The translations under genes were made by a program, and so were the position numbers. Below the pieces are notes generated by a model. The model ran no database searches and was not told where the DNA came from. It worked only from the letters and a program-made list of their open reading frames with translations. Below, in pieces: positions 26,336 to 38,837 of a stretch of 64,000 nucleotides of DNA. Origin of the DNA: Scortum barcoo (Eukaryota; Chordata; Actinopteri; Centrarchiformes; Terapontidae); contig CM041534.1 of the NCBI GenBank assembly GCA_023238725.1, forward strand, positions 21,636,303 to 21,700,302. Reading direction: 5' to 3'. Position 1 is the stretch's first letter, and the number at the start of each line of letters is the position of its first letter.

Positions 26336-28199
26336 AAAGAGAGGAGGAAGGGGATGCTGGATATTGGCTGGCCAGATTTGCAGTGTGTCCTGCTGACTTC
26401 CATTTTATGGCCCGTGAATCGCAGAACCCTCTGGGAGTCTATAATCCGCCCCCCCTCTCCCCCTTCACCCACCCGCCCTCCCAATGCCCATACCACATCA
26501 TTTTATTGGTCTCTCTGGATGTGTGGCTGCTGTCCCTGGTTTACAATGATCCATCCATGTGGGGATTCTCCCGCAGACTGTTGCACCACTACGGACATCC
26601 CAATTTGCTACTGGATCCCACCCACCTATTTCCCCCTTATAAGAATACTACCTCCCGCCCTGACATGCTGTTGTCCCATGGTTTCCTGTGGCGATGCCTC
26701 AATGCGACTGTGCCCACCATGACACTAAGCCTCGGCACTGAGGCTCCGCAGTGCAGGGGCCCAGTTGGGTATTTCTCAATGAATGAAGCTGGGTGCGGGG
26801 GAACGTAGCGGTGCCAACTCTCATTCACACATTTTATCTCATTTACACACAAACCACACATTCCCTATTCACATAGGCCCGCCGTGCATAGCACTTATGG
26901 CTGCAGCGGATGATTTCTACCAGGTGTTGGTCACACCGCAGCCGTGCACGGTATCCATCAGCCAAACGGAGGATCTTCCTCCGCCTGGAAAAACTCATTT
27001 AGATCTTATCTGGGGAAAAATTTGTTTGCTGAGGGAGGAGGAGGAGGTTAGTAGCAGGAGAAGGGACTGTAGTCTAGCTAGTGCCGCTTGATTTAATTTA
27101 GCCACCGATAGTGTCTCTGTCCACTTGTACTCTTCTTATTTTGGAAGGTGAGTGAGAGTGAGTGCCAAGGAGGGGGAGATGGAGGGAGGCCAAGAGGAAG
27201 AGGTATTTGTTTACAGAGACAGAGGTAAAGGGAACCGTGGAGCTTTAAATGATTGCATAAAAAAGACACTTTGACAGTAAATAGATATGATATAGTAGAG
27301 CAACCTGTGTGAATATAGAGCTAAAACTAAAGCTCATTCCCTCCTCACTTTCTATTATCTTATGATATAATGCTGCAAGTCCCTTCAACTGTGCTGAGAG
27401 AGTTTATTAATCGATTACTCAACTGAGTGAAAATTAATTGACAACGATTTTGCCAAAAGGCTTCTTATTAAAGCCTCGAGGATTGGCTGCTTTATTCAGA
27501 TTAAGATATCTTATTGAGTTTTTTTTAGCCAAAAGGAGCTATTCGAAGAGGTTTCATTGGGCTCATGGAAATTGAGAGTGTGCCATTTTTCATTTGGATA
27601 TTTCTGAGATTTTTATTTTTTTGAGTAAAAAAAGAATATTTGTGCTGAAAGGTTGAGTGTGAGTAGGTCGAACACGAGGCCATAAATTTGTACTCTGTTT
27701 TGTGAAAGCACTTTTGCTTGTTTGACCGAGGACAGAAGATGATGCTCATCTCGTCCCTGCGCGCCTCAGTGTTGGCCTGCGAAGGTGAACGCGGCACCTG
27801 ATACCCGCCGTGACCCAAAATGCCCTGCGTGAGATCTCTGGCCGGCCCGGCACAGACAGACAGAAGGAAAATCTGCCTTCCGCCACAGACAGCTTGCCCA
27901 ATTACGAGTGGGCTGCTGAATCGATGAGCGCTAGCCTGGCGCTAATCAGCATTTTGACTCACCAGATGACACAGACAGGAAGCTCAACCCGCTAACATTT
28001 CGTGATCAAAAGTCGTAATGCTAATGCACATCTGCCCTTCGGCGACGTGCTGCGCTGAGCAAAAAACGCCTCATAAACCTGCTCATCTCATTTTTACAGT
28101 GATAATTTCAGTTAGCCAGAGTCGAGAGCAAGCAGTAGGTTGAGCTGAATCACATTCACACTCGCGGGGTCCAGAGGGGCTGTGTGTTCCTGCATGAGC

Positions 28200-28222
28200 G
28201 TGTGTGTGTATGTGTGTGTGTC
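28200..28222. repeat. Short imperfect (GT)n microsatellite
   Basis: GT units interrupted once by TA. Confidence 0.85.
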
Positions 28223-28289
28223 TGTCAGCAACACGTGTGTGCAGCACCGCCTGCCCGGGCTGAAAGAATATTTGCTTTGCTTATCGCCG

Positions 28290-28450
28290 CCCTAATGCTC
28301 ACTGACAACTTAATAACATCACAATTAACTAAATGCTAAACAGATGCCAGCGCTGGACTAATGTGATTGAGACAATCGGCACTTTTGACGTGACCCCTGT
28401 GTAGCGCTGCCATTGGCCTAATTTGCTTGAGTGACATGACTGGACCGTGT
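28290..28450. promoter_or_regulatory. Candidate conserved non-coding block
   Basis: Unique sequence with repeated TAAT cores, a 10-bp palindrome CCAGCGCTGG (28347-28356) and an inverted GATTG-AGA-CAATC (28365-28377). No open frame or repeat explains it. It is suggested as a developmental enhancer from composition only. Confidence 0.28.
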
Positions 28451-31400
28451 GTGTGAGCGTGTGCGTTTCTGCGCTTGTTTGTATTTGAGGTGACTGATTG
28501 CGAGGCCACCGGCACGAACAATTTTAGGGGGAAGAAAAAGACGAGGGAGAGAGGAAAATAACGCGACTAAGAAAGAGCTTCTTTTTTTCTTGGACTGTCG
28601 TAACCTTGTTGTACTCCCCTTTCCCCCTCTCGTCTTTCTCTTTTGCTCTGTCTGTCTCTCCTCCCATCCTCCCTCCCTTTCTGCCTCTCTCTCTCTCCCT
28701 CTCTACAGCCAAACTATTTCTGGCTTGAGAAAAGAAAGTGTTTACTCTGCAGCAGAGGCCTGCTGGAATCACGCTGTGTTCCCACTGGCTAAACCCACTA
28801 TTGCCACTCCATGGTTTGCATATTTTCCCTGTATTACAAGACTTTAAAAAAAGGACGGAGGGAGATAAAGAGAGAGCGAGGAAGAAAAAGAAAAGAGTAA
28901 GAGAGCAGCCTCCCCCTCCTATTATATGTGGATTTTCTCTGGCACTGCTCTGTGTGTGTACATGGAGAGGATTCATGTATAAACAGGAACACCAACAGTC
29001 GGACAACAAATTCTTCCGAGGCCCGTGGACTCATTTCTACACAGGTCACATGGGAGATGCAGTCCCTGTCGTCTCCACTGCTACTCACGGCTTATGTTGA
29101 ATAAGAGGCAACTGCTCATTCTGAATGTGGCCTCAGTTTGGCGGATGAATGTGCACATGGCGATGGACAAAGTGTGCGCTTGCAGATATACGGGTCAGAT
29201 GGAGCCTGCAGAGCCTGTAACAAAGCACGAATCCCGAGTGGTTATATCTGCATTTTTTTTTAAATCAGCAGACAGACTAAAAAACAAAAAAAAGTAGTTA
29301 AACTTCAATTTATTGCTTACTCTTTTGTTTGTGAGCCACTTTCTCTGTGCACATATTCTGACCTTTTTTTCTGCAGCGAGCTACAGTTTAATCAAGTGGA
29401 ATGCGAGTGTGGTGGGCTTCACCAATAAAATACAAGAGCTATAAATTATGGTGGGGACCAAAACAATCTAATGAAAAAAAAAAGAGGAGATGAAGATAGC
29501 TAGCAGAAGTATAGAGATAGAGACAGAATGAGAGAGAAAAAAAACAAAAAAAAAACTGCAGCTCAGAGCCTGAAACTGTCTTGTGCAGCCCGACGGGGAG
29601 AGGCTTTACTGGAAATGCAAACTGAAAATGACACGTTGGAGGTGGCCGTGTTTAAATGAGCACAACAGTTTCACAATAGGATATTATGCTGTGGGACAAA
29701 ATCCACATTGGGAAAAAAAAAGCTCTGGGAACAGTTTACGGTTGATATAATAAAGAGGAAATGACACGGTGTACAGCAGTTATGAACAATTATGGCTTTT
29801 CTGCCAGAAACATTGACTTCTGAGGACTGTTTGCGCTGTCTGAGTAACTTGTCCTTCACTCACCAAATCTCCCAGGATTTATAAAACAAAATGCATTAAT
29901 AAGTGTCCACATTAAACAATAACTAGCTCCTTAAATTTTACGGCTCCTTTCAGTGGCAGAGTTCACATTAAGTGTTGAAGCAATTTCTATAAAAAAAAAA
30001 AAACAACAAAAAAGCCCCTAATCATAAAATCCTCTTTTTTTTGGCCCATAAATTGAAAGTTACAACTACAACAGCTGAATTTGAAACCAATATTGACATT
30101 ATAAAACCTGCATTAGATAAAAAGCCTGACCTGTGTGCCTGCATATGCTCCCAGGGGATAAGGAGGGCACGCTTTGGCATGACTGGCATCACGTGAAGTC
30201 ACACTCAAGTCTAATTTTGGATATTTTTTAAATATTTCTGCCTAAGGGCTGGGTCGCTCCTGCCTTTGATTATATTATCCTGCATCCAGGAATGCTGCAT
30301 TTGTGTTATGGGAAGACATTTTCAAATACAAACTAGATGTTTGCCAATCTCCATGTTTGACAATAGGACTGTTTCTCTACCTCAGAAAACAGTATTTACC
30401 AAACACCGTGTTCGTTTCCTTCCAAATATTTCTATTATGCCTGCAACAAATGTGATGAATGGGGAGGGAAAAAAAAAAAGTCTGAATTCAGATAACTCCA
30501 GGTCCTTCACACGTAGCACAACAGTTGTGAATCAGGACTCCTATTACTATATCTGGTGTATCAGTCAAAAGAACTGCAGGGGTTTCTCTTCTCTGTATAT
30601 GGATAATGCCATTAAATCGCCTTTCATAGTTGCCTCGACAAAATTTCAAAATAAAAATTCAGTTTGGAGAGATTTCACAACAGCATGTTACGTTATGCTC
30701 TGCTTCTTGTCAATCACCTGACGGCCACATGATAAAATGGGGTCTACCAGGAAATCCTATAAGCATGAACACCTTATATGTTGTGTTTGAATGCTGCTAA
30801 TACTGCAAAGCTAGGACTTAAATAACTAAAAATAAAAAAAAAATTAAAAAGTTGAATTCTCAGTGCATACATTGCATAACAAGGACACAAGACAGACACA
30901 GTACTAAAATGAGCTACAACTCTAAATGACAGCAGTGTTTTTCTTTAAGGACGAGAGATCCATGAAAGCCAGACAGACTGTGTTCTTTGCTTACAAAAAG
31001 CCCTGAGGCGAGTCCCAGTTTAGAGGAGGAGAAACTCTGATGTGATGCCATCCAATTTGGGAAAATATGTGACAAAAATTAGCCGTCAGTAGATGTAATG
31101 CAACTCACAAGTGACTCCGGCTCCTGAACACAGGCATTCCTGGATTTATTTGTGTGTGCATGTGTTGCACGGCACTGCCAAAGAAGAAGAGGGAGGGTGA
31201 TGGCGGGGTGGGGGTGTGGGAGGGGGTTTAGTTCGCAGCGTGTGTTTGTTTGTGCGGGCGTATTTGCACGAGTTCAGTGGGTAAAAGCAGCCACATGATG
31301 TTTTTCTGCTAGTTTCCTTGGCATCCAAACCAACGCTCCCCTCCCCCACCCCTCACCCCCATGCAAAAGAGCTTGTCCGTTAGGAATGACGACAACTTCA

Positions 31401-31496
31401 GGAATGCCTCAACGGCCTCCAAACAATCCCGTGGTTTTGGATAACCACCAGCTATACGTCCCGCATACAGTAAGAGGGCTGCTGAGTGGCGTGGAG

Positions 31497-31498
<2 letters not shown>

Positions 31499-31527
<29 letters not shown>
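31499..31527. repeat. (GT)n microsatellite
   Basis: About 14 GT units. Confidence 0.95.
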
Positions 31528-34500
31528 ATATTCCAAGCAAAGGGAAGATGGACAAAGTGAGAAAAAAAAAAGACAGAGGTTGAGTCAGACTGCAGCTGAT
31601 CAGGCCGACAGAGGAGATGCCACAATAGTTCCCATTCAAAGCGGCAAGAAACAGCCACAGTTTCAGAGGCCAAATATTGTCATCAGAGAACATTAGCCAA
31701 AGGCTGAAGCGCTGCCAAGAGGCAGGCAGAGATCAAATCTGGCTTTGATGGCCAACAGTAACCCCATGCTCCCACCGCCCGCCCTCTCTGATGTTTTGCG
31801 TCTTGGGTACTGTACACACAGACATTTCTGTATAAATAAATCCATGTTAGTTAAGCTTTTCAAGCTCACACAGATTTAACACAGCGCTGCCCACTGGAGC
31901 TTCTTTTGTATCCTTTTGTTTTGTCTGTCCCTGTGTATTCTGCCGAGATGTCATTATTCTCTCGTACAGAAGGACACATCTTAAAAAATACAATAAAAGT
32001 CTAAAAGCCAGCTTGCAGTCCGCAGAGGATACACCCCATGATACAGAAGTGTTAAATAACTAATAAAAAAAATTTCAAAACGTGAAGGATGCCAGTGTGC
32101 AAAGGGACTAAATATGGGAAAGTTCACAAGGTCATTACAATCGAGGTGGTTCTCCCTCTTAGTACCTTGACATGAACTCTTTATAAATGTCACATTTATT
32201 TACAATGATAAAATGCTGTCAACCTTCAGCTCAGCACTAAGTTTTACTTTGATGGACCTGCAGCACAAAGAAGAGCTCGGCATTATTCAGATTCATAAAG
32301 CTCTGAGGATAACTGTGTTATTCTAAAGACTGTGAGAGACAAATTCAGATGGACGGGAACATATATGAATTGTGAGATACTCCAACTGTGGTATACCACC
32401 ATGTCAATTTTAAGTCTCCATAATGATGACCGGTGTGAGGCATATTGATTTTGAGTCACAGCAGCAACCGCAGCCAGCTGGTCTGATATTGAAAATGGGC
32501 ACTGTGCTTTTACAACGGTGGGGCCAAAAGTCAAGCGTTCAAATCCAGAGCTGGGGATGTCATAATGCAGCTGAGCGGTGGTTTAAAGTGCGGAAAGAAG
32601 GAGACGGAAACTGAGGTTCATATGATGCAGCGAAACTGCCCTGTCATATTTCACCAGAGCCCATATTTCAGCCTCTGATCCCTCAGAGGGGCTCAACACA
32701 TAGATGATTACTATACTATTACTGCTACTGCTGCTGTGGCAGGAAGACACGTCTGGCCCTGGCTGCAGCTGCCCCCCTCCTCACTCCCAACCCCAACCCT
32801 TTCCCTTCGTTCCAGACTGGAATGCCTATATTTAGAGTGCTCCTTTCCGCTGTTATGGCTGTTGGATCATTAGCCTCGTTTAACCCTTCTCTACCTCCAG
32901 TGAGCTGATTGGCTGAGGGCATGCCCCTCAGGAGTGAACCCCCCCAATTCCTGACTACACCACCCCACCAACCCCTCTCAAATGTTAAGGAGGAAAGTGG
33001 ATGGGGGGGGGGCATGAGTGGCTGCAAGGAAAAACTGTAGCCACCCAATAGAAGCTGCTACCGGGGGCCTGAGGGTCACGGCTTTGGATGAAGGACAAAA
33101 CACGGGATGATGATAATGATGATGTGCGGCTATTTCGGGGATCGGTTTCTGGCTTGAATGTGCATCAGCAGGACTCTGTTTTCTGATCTCATTTTGTTTG
33201 ACATGCAAAGGCAAGGCTAAAGGATGGCGGCATGGATCGATGTCGCTATTAGGCCAAAGTTTCTACTTTCTCTACTTTCTACTGCTGGGCAAACTGCCAT
33301 TAAATTTACAGTCATGCTCCAAAGACGATAAACTGTTTTGCATGTTGTAATCAAAGCTTAAAACACAATACAACTCATGTATGTATCCTATCCCAGCTCC
33401 ATACTACAACACACAACACTAAATCAACACTATGTACTCATGAAGTAAGTGTATGAGAAAAATCCACAAATCCAAAAATCTACAGTACTGCTCTGTGCAC
33501 AAAAACCACAAAGTAAACACTGACAGGCATAAATAAAACTTGGATTAAAATTGCAAAGAAATTGCAAATAGGAATTATTTCCATTTAACCATATTTATTT
33601 TAATTATACTATTTAATCAATTTTTCATTCTCTTCCAAGCTGCTAACAGCTCCTCTATATTTATAGCGTGTGTGTACATTATGGGGCAATAATATGCATC
33701 AACCTCTTATTAACAGTAGTAATCAGTGTGGTGTGCAACTGTGAGGAAGCTTGCATGACTTTTAATCTCGACTGGCTGCAATATGTTGTTGTGGGTGTAA
33801 TATATATAGAAGGTGAGTGAAATATGAATGCAACTAAGAAAAACCAAAGGGCTCACAAACACACATCTATACAGACAAGATAAAAACACAATACTCGCCC
33901 CGAGCGCACCATCTTCATAACGAAGTGGAGAAAGTTTGACAATTCTTTCCCCCAAATTAAAGAGTTCATCACCAGCAGTGAAACTGTTCTGGGCCATCAC
34001 ACATCTGCTGAAGGGGGATTTACTTTCTCCTATTTACATCTTGGCACCTAGATCATCCTCGTCTTCCCATCTTCATAGCTGAGCACTGATAAACAACATC
34101 GGCCTGCCAAGTTTTCCCGGTTTGCTGATTACTGTTGGGTCCGTCTTGATTTAGGGCAAGTGGGACTAATCCAAGATGATGTGATCTATCTATCTGTCAA
34201 TCCGTGGCTCCAGTTAGCCAGAGTGAGTCTGAACGGGCCTCCACACACAACCCCAACAAACACACACATACACACATATTGCCACAACACACATGCTGAT
34301 TTGCGAAAATACATAAACAGGTTGGGAGTGTGAATCAGGAGGGAATCAATGTGATCTCAATATTTCTCTGTTTGAATCTGATTTGATTGCAATCCATACT
34401 TACATACTTAACTAACTTTTTTAAAAACATTTTTATTATAATTTTTATTGATAAAAAATCCGCTTTTTCACCACATTTTTAAAAGAAAAATAATTTGTCT

Positions 34501-34695
34501 TCCATAAATGTGTATATTATTTTAAATGCAGTATCCATAACCGATTAAACAAAGTAGTATATGGAGAATAAATTTAGGTGAAAACTTTCTGCACAAATTC
34601 AACCAATGCAAACATGTATATGTAGGAGAGGAGCTCATATCTTTTTTGCTTGTGTCTATGATGATATGTCTGGCTATGTGTTTGTGCGTGTGTGT

Positions 34696-34701
34696 TCATA
34701 C
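34696..34701 (-). other. zbtb16: 5' splice site of the ZF3 exon
   Basis: The exon ends ACACAG and the intron begins GTATGA on the minus strand, a good GT donor. If the exon were read through instead, the frame would run on into GT/CA-rich intron sequence with no further finger. Confidence 0.8.
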
Positions 34702-34788
34702 CTGTGTGGATCTGCCGGTGAGCCTCCAGGGACTCCTCTGTCTGGAACTGGGCGCCACACTGGTCACAGACGATGGCCTTCTCTCCAG
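34702..34788 (-). CDS. zbtb16: zbtb16 (PLZF) internal exon encoding zinc finger 3
   Basis: This exon encodes part of the zinc-finger array of ZBTB16/PLZF, a nuclear BTB-zinc finger repressor that recruits NCOR/SMRT-HDAC complexes and acts in skeletal patterning, germline stem cells, neural progenitors and blood cells. Read on the minus strand, it runs from an AG acceptor (34790-34789) to a GT donor (34701-34700). It is 87 bp long with phase 1 at both ends, so it can be skipped without a frameshift. The translation holds one full C2H2 finger with C-x2-C-x12-H-x3-H spacing (CDQCGAQF, then HRQIH) followed by the HTG linker. From memory, human PLZF finger 3 reads AGAKAFVCDQCGAQF...HRQTHTG, and the exon is the same size. 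Neither flanking BTB nor other zinc-finger exons are in the window, so this is one exon of a larger gene. The zbtb16a/b paralogue is unresolved. Another BTB-ZF gene is possible but less likely given the CDQCGAQF core. Confidence 0.88.
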
Positions 34789-34816
34789 CTGGAGACGAGA
34801 AACAAACAAGAGCACA
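34789..34816 (-). other. zbtb16: 3' splice site and polypyrimidine tract of the ZF3 exon
   Basis: On the minus strand, a pyrimidine-rich stretch ending in CTCGTCTCCAG directly precedes the exon and has the form of a normal U2-type acceptor. It sets the upstream exon edge and leaves the first codon split after its first base. Confidence 0.8.
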
Positions 34817-34881
34817 GTTGCTTATTACTGCGTTCATACGTGAGGACCACATTAGAGCGGAAGAGCAGTTTGAAGAGGTGT

Positions 34882-34899
34882 AAAAAAAAAAAAAAAAAA
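34882..34899. repeat. Poly-A tract (U18 in the gene's transcript)
   Basis: A18 on the plus strand reads as U18 in the minus-strand pre-mRNA and ends 93 nt upstream of the ZF3 exon. U-rich tracts at this distance can bind PTB or TIA-type factors; any role here is speculative. Confidence 0.85.
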
Positions 34900-36619
34900 G
34901 CGCCTTGAACCTAATGTGGAGACAAAATTTCGTTAAAAGAAAATTTTATTATTTTACAATTAAATATATTAACACTATCTATGTGTTTGAGGACTTTTAT
35001 GCAGCTGCTCTTTAATAAAAATAACTAATAAATCAATAATAAATTTAAAATTAGCTGCTCACAGCATATCGTAGTTAATTTGTAATTTTATTCTAATAAT
35101 GAATACTGGCCAATATATTGGTATTTTAGATTTTTAACATATATTAATATAGTATATATAGTAGGATTGGCACAGTATTTATATCATATAATTCACAGAC
35201 AACATAGAAATGCTAATGTTCTGCAGTCTGATACTATATCATCAGAAAGCTTAGGCTTACATTATCAGACCCTATTTCATTTTTTTTTAATTTAGATGAA
35301 TATTTTTCAGTATTTGAGTGATTAATGGGTGCATGATAATATATAATTTAGCTATATTTAGCTTTAGAAGTTGGTGAATCAAACCATCTGCCTTCAGATT
35401 GGTCAGATTGAGTTTCAAATTGAATTAATATGCAAATAGCTGCAGTAGGTGTCATCTCTTTCCTCATACGTGCTTGATGGCAGCTAATTCACCAAAAAGA
35501 AAAGAAAAAAAAAAAAAGAAATCAAACAGTACTAATTACGGAGTCCATTATTTGTGACAGTTCATGTGACACACACGGTGAAAACGGGGCTTAGTCCACA
35601 AGCACATTTTATTGCAGCTCTGCTATTTTGCAAGTCTAATTTCTCTAACTTCCAGATCAATAGATATTTAAAAGTGAACACTCTTTATGTCAATATAAGC
35701 TGTAGACCCAAATGAATATATTTAGCATGCGCACAAATACTGTCAGCTAAATAAACAAGGCCGATAAATTCCTGCTCTTGACTCAAAGTCATTGTTGAGT
35801 ACTCTTCCACTTTTGTTGCACCACTCTCTGCCTCTGTTTATGCAAGTGGATCAAGTAGGCAGCCCTTGAGCTACAGTGTGAATTGCCATGTTCACCTATA
35901 GTTTATGATTGTGTACAACCTTGTACAACAATAAAAGGAGAGACAGGAGCCTGGCATGCACACGTACAGGGTGCCGTTGCAGGGCACATCAGATCAGGCC
36001 CAGGCAAATGACTTTTTATGACTTGGCAATGAGCACTGTACATGCCATACGCATCACACATCAAACAGACCCACGCACACGCACAGAGCGCACACACACA
36101 GTTAACATCTGGATATTGTGTGTGGGCAAAATAGGCGTGCATGTGTGCTGGGGTGTGTGTGTCTGTGTGTCTGTTTCCAGTGCAAGCACAGAGTGATCTC
36201 TCCCCGACCAGACCTTGGTTTGTTCTTGGCACGGCCTCCTAGGTTACGACACCTCCAGAGAGAGAAAGAGAACACAATGAAAACAGGAAGCCAATTCTTA
36301 GATGACAGAAAAAAAAAAAAAGTGAGGCAGAGATGGCTTGTGTGGTTTTGCAACCGCAGTGACATTAGGGAACGGCCTGTACTGTAATAAGCCCTACTAA
36401 AAGCAGAAATGACACGGACCGTACATGACAGAGTGTGCCTGCCAGTAGAGTGCTTATGCAACAAGTTATGCAAAAGACGGTACGCTGCACAAGCGAGCGT
36501 GACAAGATCATAAGCCACTGCAATGCAACCTTTAAAGCCTGCACATGCTAGATTTGTCTGTGATATCGCAAGATCCGTTTCCATTTAACAACTTTGGACT
36601 AAAGAGACGGAGCCGTTGA

Positions 36620-36830
36620 GCGATGTCCTTTTAATTGGCTGCATATTCAAGAGGCATAATTTGTAGTGTGAGCGTATGGCGCGCCGGTGTCAAATGCACA
36701 GACGAGCATATGGCCGAATTAGCTGGCAAAAGCAGCCACTTAACCTTTGGAGAACAAGACATGTAGTGGAGATGTAGACAGAATCCCCCAACACACTCGC
36801 TGATGTCCCTCATTTGCATTAATCACATAG
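36620..36830. promoter_or_regulatory. Candidate conserved non-coding block
   Basis: Unique, repeat-free sequence about 1.9 kb upstream of the exon in gene orientation. It includes a GGCGCGCC palindrome, a CATATG E-box and a reverse octamer ATTTGCAT (36812-36819) running into TAAT. Enhancer function is inferred, not shown. Confidence 0.28.
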
Positions 36831-38145
36831 TACCTCTGCTGCTTCTTTAACTCCCTGATTCATCTTTGTTGGATCAACTGTGGCTATTATTTTCTTTTTT
36901 TTTTTTTAAACATGCCACGGCTGCTCTGCTCGTCTGCACTGGACTCTTTCCATAATATTGATTTGGGCTCATTGATCGCCCTTGCAAGGACCAAACTCGG
37001 ACAATTTTATGACCATACAAGTGCAACCATGACTCCATCATGTTGTACCCAGAGATTAATATCACTGCTCAAAGTAACTACATATTCATATTTAAACTTC
37101 TGATAAATTCTTTGTGTCCCTCCTGCTACATGCACGTGTATATTTTACTTTATTGCTGAACTTTGCGTGTCGAAGATTAAAAATTGGGTTTTCCTACTTT
37201 CCAGGGGCCTAAAAGGCTAAATTAATCCATAATCTATGAAAATAAATTTATAATGAACTGAAACTTGCTTGAAAGCAAACAGTCCAATGCAGTGGATATG
37301 AAGTCACAAGTAGGTTGTGTGAAAAACAAGTTTCAGTTTACAATTTCCTTTCCTTCATTGTCACCACTGAGTTGCCCCTGAGCTCCTCGGTGGCCGAGAG
37401 CTCAAACTGTGACTGTAACCGGGCAGCTTCCAGGTGTGAATGTGTGCGACTGTGTGAGTGTGCCGCTGCGTTTTCCTGGAAAAGAGCACCGATGCTCAGC
37501 AAACCTAATCTGGTTAAAGAAATGGATGGACACCAGCGGCTGCCTGGAAGCTAAGAAAAACACATTCACAACTATGGTTTGCTGTATTGTAAAATATAGG
37601 TGATCTGTGGTAAATCAGCTTAACATTGGCATGGTTACTACGAGTAATGACTCCGCCTCACAGACAGTGGTGCAACACTATAACCAGTCTTCTGGGAGGC
37701 CAAGAGGCGTGTGCTAAATGGGCCAGGAATAGGATTTTAGTGCAGGGCATGCCCCTGCTTGTGGCACAAGGACATAAATTGTCAGGAAATGCCTGCATGG
37801 TGCCTTGCTTCAAGGAGAATGGAGTTGTGTGAGGTCACCATGGGGCAAAGGGGGAGGAAAAGTGGGAGTGCAGGAACCCAGGGTACACACAGCCAGGCAG
37901 CCACCCAGCCAGATGCCCGTCACTCTAGTTAGCCAGCTAAGTGCTAACAGGGGGCCCTCCGCTTGGTAACAGCCGCCATCAGCCATTTTCACTGCCAAAT
38001 TAAAGTGATAAATCTTGAGGCCCCTTTGATCGCAACAGAGTGAACTTGTTAGTTGGGAAAGATGGGGTAACTGGGACAGAGGAGACACACACTTGACATC
38101 AGCTGTTACTCTTGTCATGTGTATTTCACATAATAGTTCCCCTGG

Positions 38146-38165
38146 AAAAAAAAAAAAAAAAAAAA
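38146..38165. repeat. Poly-A tract (A20)
   Basis: An uninterrupted A20 run with no transposon body identified before it. Confidence 0.9.
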
Positions 38166-38500
38166 CTACACTCTAACCGGGGGCCCGTAGAATCTGAAGG
38201 CAATTAATTTCATTGAACCTGATCTTTAATGTCATTCAGTGAGATTTTGATTTGCACAAAAACAAACATTAAATGGAGGCATCCACTTGCCGCTCACCAG
38301 GAAATGCTGAATGGAAACTCAAAAGCTAATGTGAAGTAAATAAAAATCAACCATCAAAAAATTAAAAAGACAAAAGACTATTAAAAAAAAAAATCCCAAT
38401 GACTTGCTCAGTTTACTCAGTTACTGGGGAGTCCTGTGTCACATTGCCACAGATTCAGCTCTTAGTTGACATAATAAAAGTTGCAAAACCCATGCTGAGT

Positions 38501-38572
38501 TAGTGTGTGTGTGCGTGCATTTGTGTGTGTGTGTGTGTGTGTGTGTGGAGGTAGGGATGAGGGGGGGGGGGG
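38501..38572. repeat. (GT)n microsatellite with adjacent G12 run
   Basis: GT units from 38501 to 38547, interrupted by GCGTGCATTT, are followed by G12 at 38561-38572. Confidence 0.9.
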
Positions 38573-38819
38573 TGATCAGGTGCCACATGTCACTGAAGCC
38601 GCTTCCCTTTTCGCTTCCCCCTCTGAAATATTGCACAACTGTTATTGCAGAGCAGTGTGGCTCAGTTATTTCATAAAGGCCTGTAAAAGAGAACAAGCCA
38701 GAGAGGGCTCCCTGCCAATCAAGTAAACTTCCTACAAAGCCTGGGAGCAAAGACCAATATAACAGTCCCGTATATACTGTAAACTGGATCTGTCTTTACA
38801 GGCCCTCCTTCTCCCTTGT

Positions 38820-38837
38820 AAAAAAAAAAAAAAAAAA
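38820..38837. repeat. Poly-A tract (A18)
   Basis: An uninterrupted run of about 18 A. Confidence 0.9.

Larger units (their letters stand above)
20707..34600. other. Intronic stretch without a recognised gene
   Basis: It includes a GC-richer part (about 25.4-27.1 kb) where several frames stay open on both strands. No domain, codon pattern or splice frame singles out a gene. It also contains T22 at 26161, a GT repeat at 31499, a pyrimidine-rich stretch at 28620-28710 and candidate regulatory blocks. Much of 21.1-22.1 and 23.9-24.6 kb is AT-rich with nothing recognisable. Confidence 0.55.
1..34701 (-). other. zbtb16: zbtb16 intron downstream of the ZF3 exon (partial)
   Basis: No finger 4 or later zinc-finger exon was recognised on the minus strand between the donor site and the left edge. 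The interval is read as one long intron of at least 34.7 kb. Many spurious short open frames occur, most in low-complexity sequence. An unusually short or diverged exon could have been missed by eye. Confidence 0.65.

Noticed and set aside
26260..26808. 182-codon plus-strand frame overlapping other long frames
   Set aside because: Several frames on both strands stay open here because the sequence is GC-rich and stop-poor. No family resemblance was recognised, so coding was not called.
30266..30721. 151-codon plus-strand frame
   Set aside because: No resemblance to known proteins, and it contains a poly-A-encoded Lys run; probably chance.
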